This document shows positions 40,982 through 48,957 of a DNA stretch of 64,000 bases, piece by piece. The position numbers and the translations under genes were made by a program. The notes under the pieces are model-generated. The model saw only the letters and a list, made by a program, of their open reading frames with translations. It made no database searches and was not told the DNA's origin. Positions within the stretch are counted from its first letter, which is position 1; each line of letters opens with the position of its first letter. Source of the DNA: DASSQJ01 sp963730165 (GTDB taxonomy: Bacteria > Actinomycetota > Actinomycetes > Actinomycetales > Dermatophilaceae); contig CAVSQS010000001.1 in assembly GCA_963730165.1 (NCBI GenBank), positions 713,687-777,686 of the forward strand, read 5' to 3'.

Positions 40982-42358
40982 TCAGGTGGGAAGGTCGGGG
41001 TCCGCGGACGGGTATCGGTCGACGATTTCTGCGGCGCGGGCGAACGACTGGAGCGCGTCTTCGGGCTGCCCGATGTCGTTGTAGACCTCGCCCTCAAGAC
41101 GGAGCACCCTCACGAGGACGGACTCCGTGCTCGTTCCGGGCTCCATGCCCGCTTCGAATCGTAAGCGTGAGATCGCATCCCCAAGGTGCGGAAGGGCTTC
41201 GCCCGTCCAATGGCCGTCGTCATCCTTCGACGAAGACGCTGCATCCATGCTCACCATTACGAGCGCCATGTTCGCTAGCGGGCTAGTCTCGCCAAGCTGT
41301 GAGGCGACCTGCTGGATCGCCTGGGAGAAGTCGTCACTGCCCATCGCGCCCAACAGCCGTTGGACCTCGGCGACGCGTTCGTCCAACCTGCGGAAGTCGG
41401 GATCCTGATTGGGATTCCAATCGACGTGTGATTCCCCGACTACAGGGGCGTTCCCTGATTCATGTTGCGCGTCAAGAAGCTCATAGAGTCGCTGAGTTAA
41501 GCGATCCATCACCTTGCTCTGTTGGTCGACCAGGTCGAGGCCTAGCCATGCGATGCACTGGCTCAGCGATCCTGTTGTGAGTTGGCGCCTGGTCAGGAGG
41601 AAGAGCAGTGCCATCACCGGATCCTTGGGTTCCGTGCCAGCGATCTCGATCCGTTCAAGATCGGCCAGAAGCCCGATCGCCTCTTCGCCAGTAGACAGCA
41701 TCCTGGATCCGAGTTCTCTGCGGAGGGTGTCGAGGTCTGGGGCCTCTGGATCCAACGCCGCCAGCAGGTCATGCGAGGCGCTCGAGTACGTCCTGGCCAG
41801 TTGGGTGGCCTTATTGAAGATCGTCTGGACCTGCTGGCCAACCTCTCCCAGATGCGCGAATTCCGCGTCTGCGCGGCTGGGAAGGGGGTGAGGCGGCTGC
41901 TGGTCTGTGAGGTGAACGGAAACGTCGCCGACGGGGACCCTCGCCAGATCGAGTCGTGGCCTTTGGAGTTCCTGGGGAACGGGAATGCTCAGCAGACCTA
42001 GCATCCTGCCCGCAGTGTCAATCAGTCGGTTGGCCTCGTCGGCGCAGTCATCTCCGTGTGCGTGGAGGTTGCGAAGCGTCAGGATCTCGCTGGCGAAGGC
42101 CCTCAGCCTCGGATACTCACGCAGGCTGGACCACGGCTCGATGCGTCGATGAATCACCACCTTGAGCATGACGGCAAGGTCGTTCTTCCGGACGGGGAAT
42201 CTGCGACCGTCCCTGCGCCGCTTGGCGTCTTCCTCGGCGACCAGATCATCCCACTGGTCGCCGTAGGCATTCACCATGGCTTCGTCCACGTACGCCGACA
42301 ATGCCAGGCGGAGCGCATCCAACGCCCGTCCAACTTGAGCCCGTTCGCCGTCACTCAC
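40982..42358 (-). CDS. Large protein with Swt1/HEPN-like N-terminal domain
   Basis: 458 residues from a GTG at 42358. The N-terminal roughly 120 residues (ALDALRLALSAYVDEAMVN, FPVRKNDLAVMLKVV, YPRLRAFASEILTLRNLHAH) look like a Swt1-type HEPN domain. RNLHAH at residues 96-101 fits the HEPN R-x4-H RNase motif. The rest is helical with no recognised motif (TRRQLTTGSLSQCIAWLGLD). GTG 42358 is chosen over upstream starts because a promoter (TTGGAC, 16 bases, TACACT) ends six bases before it, implying a leaderless transcript. HEPN proteins in defence islands often cut RNA; here that is inference. GC near 60 % is below the relaxase. Confidence 0.7.
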   Translation of the reverse strand: MSDGERAQVGRALDALRLALSAYVDEAMVNAYGDQWDDLVAEEDAKRRRDGRRFPVRKNDLAVMLKVVIHRRIEPWSSLREYPRLRAFASEILTLRNLHAHGDDCADEANRLIDTAGRMLGLLSIPVPQELQRPRLDLARVPVGDVSVHLTDQQPPHPLPSRADAEFAHLGEVGQQVQTIFNKATQLARTYSSASHDLLAALDPEAPDLDTLRRELGSRMLSTGEEAIGLLADLERIEIAGTEPKDPVMALLFLLTRRQLTTGSLSQCIAWLGLDLVDQQSKVMDRLTQRLYELLDAQHESGNAPVVGESHVDWNPNQDPDFRRLDERVAEVQRLLGAMGSDDFSQAIQQVASQLGETSPLANMALVMVSMDAASSSKDDDGHWTGEALPHLGDAISRLRFEAGMEPGTSTESVLVRVLRLEGEVYNDIGQPEDALQSFARAAEIVDRYPSADPDLPT

Positions 42359-42364
42359 GCACGG

Positions 42365-42392
42365 AGTGTATCGGCGGACCACCACCGTCCAA
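42365..42392 (-). promoter_or_regulatory. Promoter of the HEPN-like gene
   Basis: On the minus strand, TTGGAC (42392-42387), a 16-base spacer, and TACACT (42370-42365). The GTG start lies six bases further on, so transcription would begin at or next to the start codon. Confidence 0.5.
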
Positions 42393-42682
42393 GCGGCTAC
42401 CAGTGCCAGCAGCCCGCTTCGAGCAGCTGGCCAACGCTCCGATACGACCATGCCCCGGATGACGTGCACCACGTTTACCCGCTTCGCGGGGAGTGCGTTT
42501 CCAACGCCCCGGGTCGGCGGTGTCGTACCCGGCGCGGGGATCTCACGATGCCTGCGACCCGAAGGGACAGCCGGGAACGCATACGGGGTGGGCGATGCCG
42601 TTCGGGATGCCTGTTTGGGTCAGCCGAGCGGTATCCAAAGTCAACGAACGCCCCACAATCGGCGGTTCCAAACGGATCGATG

Positions 42683-42701
42683 TGCGTCTCTTCGCCGCGA
42701 G
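42683..42701 (+). repeat. 19-bp direct repeat, copy 1
   Basis: TGCGTCTCTTCGCCGCGAG is identical to 45854-45872, in the same orientation and also between genes. The first 14 bases recur at 40409. The copies bracket the segment with the second HEPN-like gene, the 68-residue gene and the OLD gene. Confidence 0.5.
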
Positions 42702-42713
42702 GGGCGGCGGGCC

Positions 42714-43412
42714 TTAAACCCCCGGGAAGGGTCGGTGCTGGTTGCCGTCTGCCTCCTGGTCCCAGTAGAGGGTCTGTCGTGTCGGGTAAGGGGTCCTCTT
42801 CGACCGTGGCTCGAAGTGTTCGGCCGCCACAGTGAGGAGTGTCGGTCTGGCACCGGCGAGCAACGCATCCGGGCTGGCCTTCTTGAGGCCCGCCTCGAGC
42901 CTCGTCTTGATCGGCTCAATGACTTGGTCAAGCTGGTCGATCATGGCCTCGACCAGGGTGAGGAACCCCTGCGTCACCGCCATCGGGAGGGTGCTGGTCA
43001 TGGTGACAGCGGAAACATGAGACACCTCGAATGTGCTCGGATCGAGGAACCCCACGGGGTACGTCACTGCCAACTCCGATTGAGAGTGAGCGATGGTGGC
43101 GTTCCGGAAGGTCTTGATCTGCGCGTGAACCTCAGCGAGGTGCTCGGGTACGTCGATGTGGTCGGTCAAACGTCCTCGAACATTGGAATGCAAGATGCAG
43201 CGGCCGTAGGCGACGGCCGCGAATCCGACCAGGAATGGGCTCGCGTCCGCGAGCGTCGAACCAGACTCGTGTCCTTGAAGCGCGAGCGCGAGTGCGTGGT
43301 GAGCCTCCATCAGGTCAGCAGCGTGGCTAGACAGCTCGATGAACAATCGCGCATCGGCAGAATCCTCAACCATCACGACGAGTGGGGTTGCTGGGTCCTC
43401 GACCTCCGCCAT
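42714..43412 (-). CDS. HEPN-like protein of unknown function
   Basis: 232 residues from the ATG at 43412 (MAEVEDPATPLVVMVED). Mostly helical: RLFIELSSHAADLMEAHHAL, then FLVGFAAVAYGRCI. RNATIAH at residues 103-109 resembles the R-x4-6-H motif of HEPN and ApeA-like domains. The start is supported by a GATACT hexamer ending six bases upstream, the same arrangement as in the preceding HEPN-like gene. Function unknown; an RNase or partner role is inferred only from the motif and the neighbourhood. Confidence 0.6.
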   Translation of the reverse strand: MAEVEDPATPLVVMVEDSADARLFIELSSHAADLMEAHHALALALQGHESGSTLADASPFLVGFAAVAYGRCILHSNVRGRLTDHIDVPEHLAEVHAQIKTFRNATIAHSQSELAVTYPVGFLDPSTFEVSHVSAVTMTSTLPMAVTQGFLTLVEAMIDQLDQVIEPIKTRLEAGLKKASPDALLAGARPTLLTVAAEHFEPRSKRTPYPTRQTLYWDQEADGNQHRPFPGV

Positions 43413-43418
43413 CCCGGA

Positions 43419-43424
43419 AGTATC
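43419..43424 (-). promoter_or_regulatory. Possible -10 box, leaderless start of the 232-residue gene
   Basis: GATACT on the minus strand ends exactly six bases before the ATG at 43412. No good -35 box is visible. Confidence 0.35.
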
Positions 43425-43649
43425 GCCTCTCGCCGCAATCCCCGGGCCCGGTTCGGCCAGCCGCGCTCCCCGCGTCGTGAGGGGTGCGCGGATGCGATTC
43501 GGGCCGCGGTCCTTGCTCCCAGCCCTGATGTCGACGCCCGAGCGCCAGTCAGCCCTGGCTGCCGATGGGTAGGGTGACGCCGAAGCTGGCGGTGATGGGC
43601 TCTCATGAACTTGCTTTGCCGCGCCGTCTGACTGAAGAGGTGCTGTTCC

Positions 43650-43856
43650 GTGGACGCTGATGACGTTTACGTGCATTGGATTGAGGAGGGATCTCCGGTC
43701 TTGGACCCGACGCATCCCGACACGGTTGTGACTTTCTTGGGCATGGAGGGCGAGATGGCGCGGTTGCGCGGGCCGCTGGGCGATGAGTACCTCGTCAAGC
43801 CGCCTGATTCACTGAGTGGGCATCCGGTCCTCGCTGTGGTCGGGTTCGTACCCTGA
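43650..43856 (+). CDS. Small acidic protein upstream of the OLD ATPase gene
   Basis: 68 residues, GTG start preceded by a purine-rich site (GAAGAGGTG). The sequence VHWIEEGSPVLDP, then VVTFLGMEGEMARLRGP and VKPPDSLSGHPVLAVVG, suggests a small beta-barrel-like fold. I do not recognise the family. It is read in the same direction as the OLD gene, 126 bp upstream, and could be its partner or an independent gene. Confidence 0.5.
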   Translation: MDADDVYVHWIEEGSPVLDPTHPDTVVTFLGMEGEMARLRGPLGDEYLVKPPDSLSGHPVLAVVGFVP

Positions 43857-43982
43857 CCGCCGTTGCCACTCTCCAGTAAAGAGTGGGACTGGACCGGCAC
43901 GAAGGCTGCGCCACGCTGAAGAGGACGCGTCCGTCCTTGGCATGACTCGTGAGCTTGGGGACAGTAGGACGGGGAGGATGCG

Positions 43983-45806
43983 TTGACTGACATTCGGTGC
44001 TCGCTGGAGGGCGTGCGCGTTGAACGCCTGAGAGGTTTCAACAACGTCGCACTCGGCTTGAGACGTCCACAGTTGTTCCTCGTCGGACCTAACAACGCTG
44101 GTAAGTCTTCACTGCTCCGGATTATTGACTGGGCGCTGAACGGGGCGGACGAATCGCTATTGCTGGGCCGACGAGTGCTCACGCGTGAGGAGTTCGAGCT
44201 CCTACTCCCTGCGTCTGACGCTGGAGGCCGGGCTCGGAGGATCACCCTGAGTGTGGCAATCGACGACGGACGGAGGCACAGGAGGTTCTTGGCAACCGGC
44301 GGCATCGCCCAGATCAGACTCAAAGTCCGAAATGATCGAGTTTCGGCACACTTGGGTCCGCCTCGGCGCGGCGAGTCGGAGACGTCAGATCCCCGGGCAG
44401 TGGAGCTCCTTGCTGCTCTTCGCGCGCGACAGCGGTTCGTGTATGTGCCTAATGGTAGGGATGCCGCCTCGTCACGGTTCCGTGACGCCCTTGTGAGCCA
44501 AGCGCGGAGGCTGCTCACGGAGGCGCTTACCCATACGACGAGTGGACGACCCGGCAAGTTGGTCAGCTCCACCCAGTCGTCTGTCGCGAGGTTGTCCTCG
44601 AATGCGCAACTTGCGGTCACGGAGCTCTTGCAGGAGCTGACGTCGCAAGCTGAGGGTCTCTTTGACACTGCCGCCCTGGATGTTGACCTCTCCGTCGAAG
44701 CGGTCGTGGGGCTCCTCGCGGATAGGACGCAACTACGCTTGGCGACGGGACAGCACGACGTCAACATGGTGCCGGCCCACGAGGTCGGGTCCGGCCTTCA
44801 ATCGCTCTTGTTCGTCGGCTTGATGAGGTCAGCATCGAGAATTGCCGGCGCGGAGGTGGTCCTCCTTCTGGAGGAGCCCGAGACCTTCCTCCATCCCGCG
44901 GCGCAACGTGAACTCGCCCAAGCACTGCTTGACTCGCCAGATCTGAGGTTCATCGCCTCAACGCACAGTGCCGCGATGCTGGACGAAGTAAGAGCTGGCG
45001 ATGTCGTCCTCCTTCGCGATCACCGGGTGTACGAGCCCACTGCCCTCGATCCCTCACGAAGCGAGATCGACTCGGCGTTTATGTCCGGCCAAGGTGCCGA
45101 GGCGGTCTTCGCGCGGTCCGTCCTCCTTGTGGAAGGTCCAGGGGACTTGGCAGTCTTCGAGCAACTACGACGACGAGTCGCTCGACTGCCGACCATGAGC
45201 CGCGTGGCGAGTCGGCTTGCAGTCGTGCAAGTCGGTGGCTGTGAGCGGTTCGCGCCATGGATTCGCCTGCTCCGTGGCTACGTCGATCAGGTTGGTGCTG
45301 AGGCAATTTCATGGTTCGCATTGGCTGACGGCGATGCAGGCAAGCGCCTTCGCGCTGGCTTGAGGGAAGCCAAGGTGACAGTCCCGGAACCAGTGAGCCA
45401 CGCCATCGACGCTAGTGACCATGCGCACGCGGCCCACGACATCGAGGCGCACGTCGAGGCTGTAACGTCGCTCAATGAGGCCGCCCGGCAGGCAGGTCTT
45501 CGAGCGGCGTTGCTGCCGTTCGACCTCGAGTACTCCCTCTTGGTTGACGCTGGGGCCAGTGACGTGGCGTCCTATGCGGAGCGATTCGAACAATCCGCGG
45601 ACTCAGGTCTGGAGTTGGCCCATAGGCTCGGGTCCACATTCCGCCGGGATCGTAGGAGAAACCCGCCAAAGGCCGACTGGATGCGCGGGTATATCGCGGA
45701 GCGGGCGCCCTTCGCGGATCTACATCCTCAGATGCGGCACGTCCTTCGGGAATGGCTGACGCCCGCTCTGGACGGCCAAGCTGTCCCCGACGAGCTACGT
45801 CCTTAA
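43983..45806 (+). CDS. OLD-family ATPase with TOPRIM nuclease domain
   Basis: 607 residues, TTG start behind GGGGAGG. ABC-type ATPase: Walker A FLVGPNNAGKSS at residues 33-43, Walker B VVLLLEEPETFLHPAA near 290, and the H-loop FIASTHSAAMLDEV. The C-terminal half starts with SVLLVEGPGDLAVFEQL (about residue 380), the TOPRIM Glu motif, and has FALADGDAGKRLR with the Asp residues. OLD nucleases act alone (class 1) or with a UvrD-like partner as Gabija (class 2). No GajB-like helicase is adjacent, so class 1 or a class with an unusual partner is likelier. A DNA-cutting defence role is inferred. Confidence 0.85.
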   Translation: MTDIRCSLEGVRVERLRGFNNVALGLRRPQLFLVGPNNAGKSSLLRIIDWALNGADESLLLGRRVLTREEFELLLPASDAGGRARRITLSVAIDDGRRHRRFLATGGIAQIRLKVRNDRVSAHLGPPRRGESETSDPRAVELLAALRARQRFVYVPNGRDAASSRFRDALVSQARRLLTEALTHTTSGRPGKLVSSTQSSVARLSSNAQLAVTELLQELTSQAEGLFDTAALDVDLSVEAVVGLLADRTQLRLATGQHDVNMVPAHEVGSGLQSLLFVGLMRSASRIAGAEVVLLLEEPETFLHPAAQRELAQALLDSPDLRFIASTHSAAMLDEVRAGDVVLLRDHRVYEPTALDPSRSEIDSAFMSGQGAEAVFARSVLLVEGPGDLAVFEQLRRRVARLPTMSRVASRLAVVQVGGCERFAPWIRLLRGYVDQVGAEAISWFALADGDAGKRLRAGLREAKVTVPEPVSHAIDASDHAHAAHDIEAHVEAVTSLNEAARQAGLRAALLPFDLEYSLLVDAGASDVASYAERFEQSADSGLELAHRLGSTFRRDRRRNPPKADWMRGYIAERAPFADLHPQMRHVLREWLTPALDGQAVPDELRP

Positions 45807-45853
45807 GCTGCAGCGTTATTCGGTGCCCTCCGAAGAGCGGAGACGAGCGCTTC

Positions 45854-45872
45854 TGCGTCTCTTCGCCGCGAG
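45854..45872 (+). repeat. 19-bp direct repeat, copy 2
   Basis: Identical to 42683-42701. It lies 48 bp after the OLD gene, in the 256-bp stretch (45807-46062) in which I see no gene. Confidence 0.5.
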
Positions 45873-46062
45873 TCGGCTATTGGGTGCAGGAACCGGCTTC
45901 GTGGAACGAATCGATCTTGGCAGTGGATTCAGCGGCCTCCTGCCCCTGGTCCGTTGCACCGTCACGAGGTCCGACTCTGGAGACTTGGCGCAGTTTGGTC
46001 GGAAGTCGCTCGAGCACGCCGCCCCTCTCGCCCCGTGGCCGAGCCGCGAGGATGCGCAGGGA

Positions 46063-46446
46063 TCATCTGCCGAATTGAAGATCGACTGCTGTAGGAGTCT
46101 TGTCGGCATCCCAGATGCGGGCGTAGGCGTGCTCGACCAGAGGCCAGACTTGCTGGATGCCTTCCGCGACCGAACCTATGTTGGCGGCGAGATCGCCGAA
46201 GACGACGAACTCGTGTGGGATAACGCGGCCGGAAGCATCGCGCCGTCCTTGGGGGTCTGGAAAGCGCAGAGCGACGGCCCTGCCCTCTCGGCGCCAAGCG
46301 GTGGGGTGATCGGAAGGTCCATGGAATGCGCGCTCATACTCGGGCAGGGGGTCGTCCAGCCCTGCGTCGAGGAGGAACCGAAAGCCCCACGAGCGGCCGC
46401 GAGTAGCCCAGATGAGCTGCGTGGGGCGCGCCGGGTCGGAACTCAC
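46063..46446 (-). CDS. Small protein coupled to the P-loop GTPase gene
   Basis: 127 residues, GTG start overlapping the GTPase stop as GTGA. It contains TQLIWATRGRSWGFRFLLDA, PHEFVVFGDLAANIG and LVEHAYARIWDADK. I do not recognise the family. The tight overlap with the upstream gene means the two are almost certainly made together, as partner or effector. Confidence 0.65.
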   Translation of the reverse strand: MSSDPARPTQLIWATRGRSWGFRFLLDAGLDDPLPEYERAFHGPSDHPTAWRREGRAVALRFPDPQGRRDASGRVIPHEFVVFGDLAANIGSVAEGIQQVWPLVEHAYARIWDADKTPTAVDLQFGR

Positions 46447-47636
46447 TTCTGGGTCCGGATCACCTTGTCGGAGACGCCGTGCTCGAGGTCGAGCTTGAAC
46501 TGGGTGAGCATGGCCCGCAGGTGTTGGTTGTGGGCGCGCGCTTGCTCGTTCATCTCCTTGAGCTTTGGCCCAGCGACCTTGATTGCTTCGGCAAGCGCCG
46601 GCAGCGCCTTGGCCACGAACTCGGCTCGCTTCTCCGTTTTGGCGAACTTCTTCAGGAGCTTCTCGATGTGGGTGAACGTGTCCCCGGTCAATGCTGCGGC
46701 GATCACATCGGCACCATCGGCAAGCGAGTCCACGACTTGTCGTGGGATCGTCATCCGCTCCTCCCACAACACGCGGCGCTCCAGGGGAAGTAGCGACGCG
46801 ATGGGGAGGATCAGGTCGAGTCCGATGCGTTTCGTGACATCGATCTCGACCGGCTCCAAGTCGTCCGGTGTGAGTTCGAACTTGGCGGACGACAGCAGTA
46901 TGAAGTCCTCCCCGATCGAGAGCGCCTCCGGCGTGTTGATGAGTTCTGAAATGGCGCTTCGGAGCCGGTCAAGGTCGTCGGCGGCCTTGAGGATGACGAG
47001 ATCGCGGAACGTGTTGACGTCCCATGTCGGCAGCAGGTCCGCCTTGGACAGCGCCAGAATCCAGATCCGCGGGAACTCGATCAGCGGTCCATTCTCCGCC
47101 AGGAGATCGTCCTTGAGTCGCACGAGGTTCTGGCGGAAGTTGCCGAGGAGTGCCTTGAGGTAGCGCTCCTCCTCGCCGGTGTAGTCGATCAGCTTCTGAC
47201 CGTCGACCAAGAGCAGCGCAACATCCGACCGCAACAGTGAGATGAAGGTATCCGTGCGTCGGTTGCGTTCTTCGACGCTGCTGGGGTCCTCCTCGAACCA
47301 GTCACCGGGGTAGTCATGCCACGCTAGGCGCAACTCATCGAAAGGTCGCTTCTTCTCCTCGGCTGCATCGCTGCTCTTGAGCTTGACCGAGAACTCATAG
47401 GTCGTGTTGGCGAACCTCGTCGGTAGCGGTGTCGTCGCACTGTCGCGCATGCCGAGATAGTTCTGATACAGCCGATGCCCCTGACCAGTTTGAAGAGCGA
47501 CCAAGTCCCACAGGTCGTTCGCATAGGAGCCCTCCTGCGTAGGGCCGTAGAACGAGGAGACGAGCACCGTCTTGCCGGAGCCGGATTCGCCGAAGACTGC
47601 GATGTGCTGCTCACGAACTCTGGGATACCTCGCCAT
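46443..47636 (-). CDS. TRAFAC-like P-loop GTPase
   Basis: 397 residues. Walker A HIAVFGESGSGKTVLVSSF at residues 11-29; a DxxG-like switch LAWHDYPGDWFEE near 105; LLLVDGQKLIDY; and an NKxD-like LALSKADLLP near 200. The C-terminal part is helical (IEKLLKKFAKTEKRAEFVAK). This fits the GTPases of conflict systems described as double-GTPase or effector-associated families more than translation GTPases. The downstream 127-residue protein overlaps it. The start ATG at 47636 is the first Met, directly ahead of the P-loop. A sensor or switch role in defence is inferred. Confidence 0.7.
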   Translation of the reverse strand: MARYPRVREQHIAVFGESGSGKTVLVSSFYGPTQEGSYANDLWDLVALQTGQGHRLYQNYLGMRDSATTPLPTRFANTTYEFSVKLKSSDAAEEKKRPFDELRLAWHDYPGDWFEEDPSSVEERNRRTDTFISLLRSDVALLLVDGQKLIDYTGEEERYLKALLGNFRQNLVRLKDDLLAENGPLIEFPRIWILALSKADLLPTWDVNTFRDLVILKAADDLDRLRSAISELINTPEALSIGEDFILLSSAKFELTPDDLEPVEIDVTKRIGLDLILPIASLLPLERRVLWEERMTIPRQVVDSLADGADVIAAALTGDTFTHIEKLLKKFAKTEKRAEFVAKALPALAEAIKVAGPKLKEMNEQARAHNQHLRAMLTQFKLDLEHGVSDKVIRTQK

Positions 47637-47849
47637 GCCGCGAACCTATCCCAGAGCACCGACGTGTCGGAGGCGCCTGGAGTGTAAGGACCGCTGCCCG
47701 AATCTGTGTCGGATGATCTGTCAGGCCGGCGGACCGGTGACGCACTCCCATGAGCCGACCACTTCCACTGGGTCCCATGCACGCTTGCCGCGTCGATGCA
47801 GCCGGGTACATAGGCCTTCGCCAGTGGCGTGACGGCACCTGGCGCTGGG

Positions 47850-48803
47850 CTACGGGCCGTCTGGGTAGCCGCCTTTGATGAAGAAGGTCATGTCGACGAC
47901 CTTGGCTCTGGTGTACAGCCGTGTTGTCGGTTGCCCGGTGGCGAAGTCGAGGGTTGGTTGGCGTAGTCCATCGATCGTCTCGGCGTGTGCACGGTAGAAC
48001 TCTCCGACGAGTCGTAGCGAGCCCTTGCTGAAGGTGGAGACGCCGAAGCCCTTCTTGAAGTAGGTGTCGAATGCCGGGACGCAGCCGAACACCCCGAGCA
48101 TGACCTTAGTGACCAGGATGTCTGACGCTTGCAGGGGACGTAGCGCGTGGCGGACGTCGGCGGCGGTGCTGTAGATGAGGTCAATCCCGTCGGCGTCGTA
48201 TCCGTCAAGATCCAGCTCCCACACCTCGTCCGGAGCGTCAGCGATCGTGGTGACCAGCGGCACCAGGTGCCTTGCGCTGCGCTGGAGTAGCTCGGCTGAT
48301 CCGCGCAGCATCCCCCAGCTTGCGAGATAGAAGCCGAGCTGGAGGCAGCTGACCTCCATCCCGACTGGGTCTGCCCACGACTTGACTGCGGACCGATGCT
48401 GCTGGAAGTGGTTGAAGCAGTAGTCAAACGAGGCGTACCGCGCATTCGGGTCACGCGCGTTGAGGTAGCGCATGACCGCCTGGTCCATGTCCAGGTCGGG
48501 CGACGGTGCGGCGGCCGAGACCGCGGATCGATGCCGTCTTTCCACGGGAGCGGTTTCCGGTCGGCCGTCGTAACGGCGGTACAGTCCGTGCCCAATTCGC
48601 GTGATCAGGGGTCGGCGATTTGCGAACTGGCCACGCGACTCCGGGGACGCGTTTGAGGTTGCGCCTTGAATGTGTGCACGCAGGGACTGTTCCTTGACGT
48701 CCGGGTAGTGCCGCCGAAACCATCCGACGATCTCGGAGGCCCGAAACGGCTCGGACAACTGCCCGGCGCATTCCTGCAAGCGGTCCCAGATCGTCTCCGA
48801 CAT
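47850..48803 (-). CDS. DUF7669-like protein, divergent from the EVE-DUF3883 gene
   Basis: 317 residues from ATG 48803 (MSETIWDRLQECAGQL; an ATG nine bases upstream is possible). The first 60 residues (EPFRASEIVGWFRRHYPD, VKEQSLRAHIQGATSN) match the winged-helix-like DUF7669. The remainder has SFDYCFNHFQQHRSAV and MEVSCLQLGFYLASWGM and is not recognised. It is divergent from the nuclease gene with 154 bp between starts. DUF7669 occurs next to restriction-type genes, so a DNA-sensing or specificity role is possible. Confidence 0.65.
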   Translation of the reverse strand: MSETIWDRLQECAGQLSEPFRASEIVGWFRRHYPDVKEQSLRAHIQGATSNASPESRGQFANRRPLITRIGHGLYRRYDGRPETAPVERRHRSAVSAAAPSPDLDMDQAVMRYLNARDPNARYASFDYCFNHFQQHRSAVKSWADPVGMEVSCLQLGFYLASWGMLRGSAELLQRSARHLVPLVTTIADAPDEVWELDLDGYDADGIDLIYSTAADVRHALRPLQASDILVTKVMLGVFGCVPAFDTYFKKGFGVSTFSKGSLRLVGEFYRAHAETIDGLRQPTLDFATGQPTTRLYTRAKVVDMTFFIKGGYPDGP

Positions 48804-48957
48804 GCACCTCATCCTGCCCCTGTCTTCGACCCTCCGTCATGCCGCGCCGCAACGCAGGTCGCCAACAAGCCGAGACCTTTGCCCGCAGGGCGGGACCTTT
48901 GATGAGTGTGGTCAGGTCCTCAGCGCACAGACCACCGACGGGTACGAGACTGTTGCC

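Larger units (their letters stand above)
42359..42713. other. Gap between two HEPN-like genes
   Basis: 355 bp. Apart from the promoter at 42365-42392 and a 19-base direct repeat copy at 42683-42701, I see no gene or RNA here. Confidence 0.4.

Noticed and set aside
43983..45806. Calling the OLD gene GajA of a Gabija system.
   Set aside because: No GajB-type UvrD helicase is adjacent; the neighbours are a small unknown gene and an intergenic region.
45807..46062. Small open frames in both directions after the OLD gene.
   Set aside because: They are Arg/Ser-rich, lack ribosome sites and overlap the repeat; no reason to call a gene.
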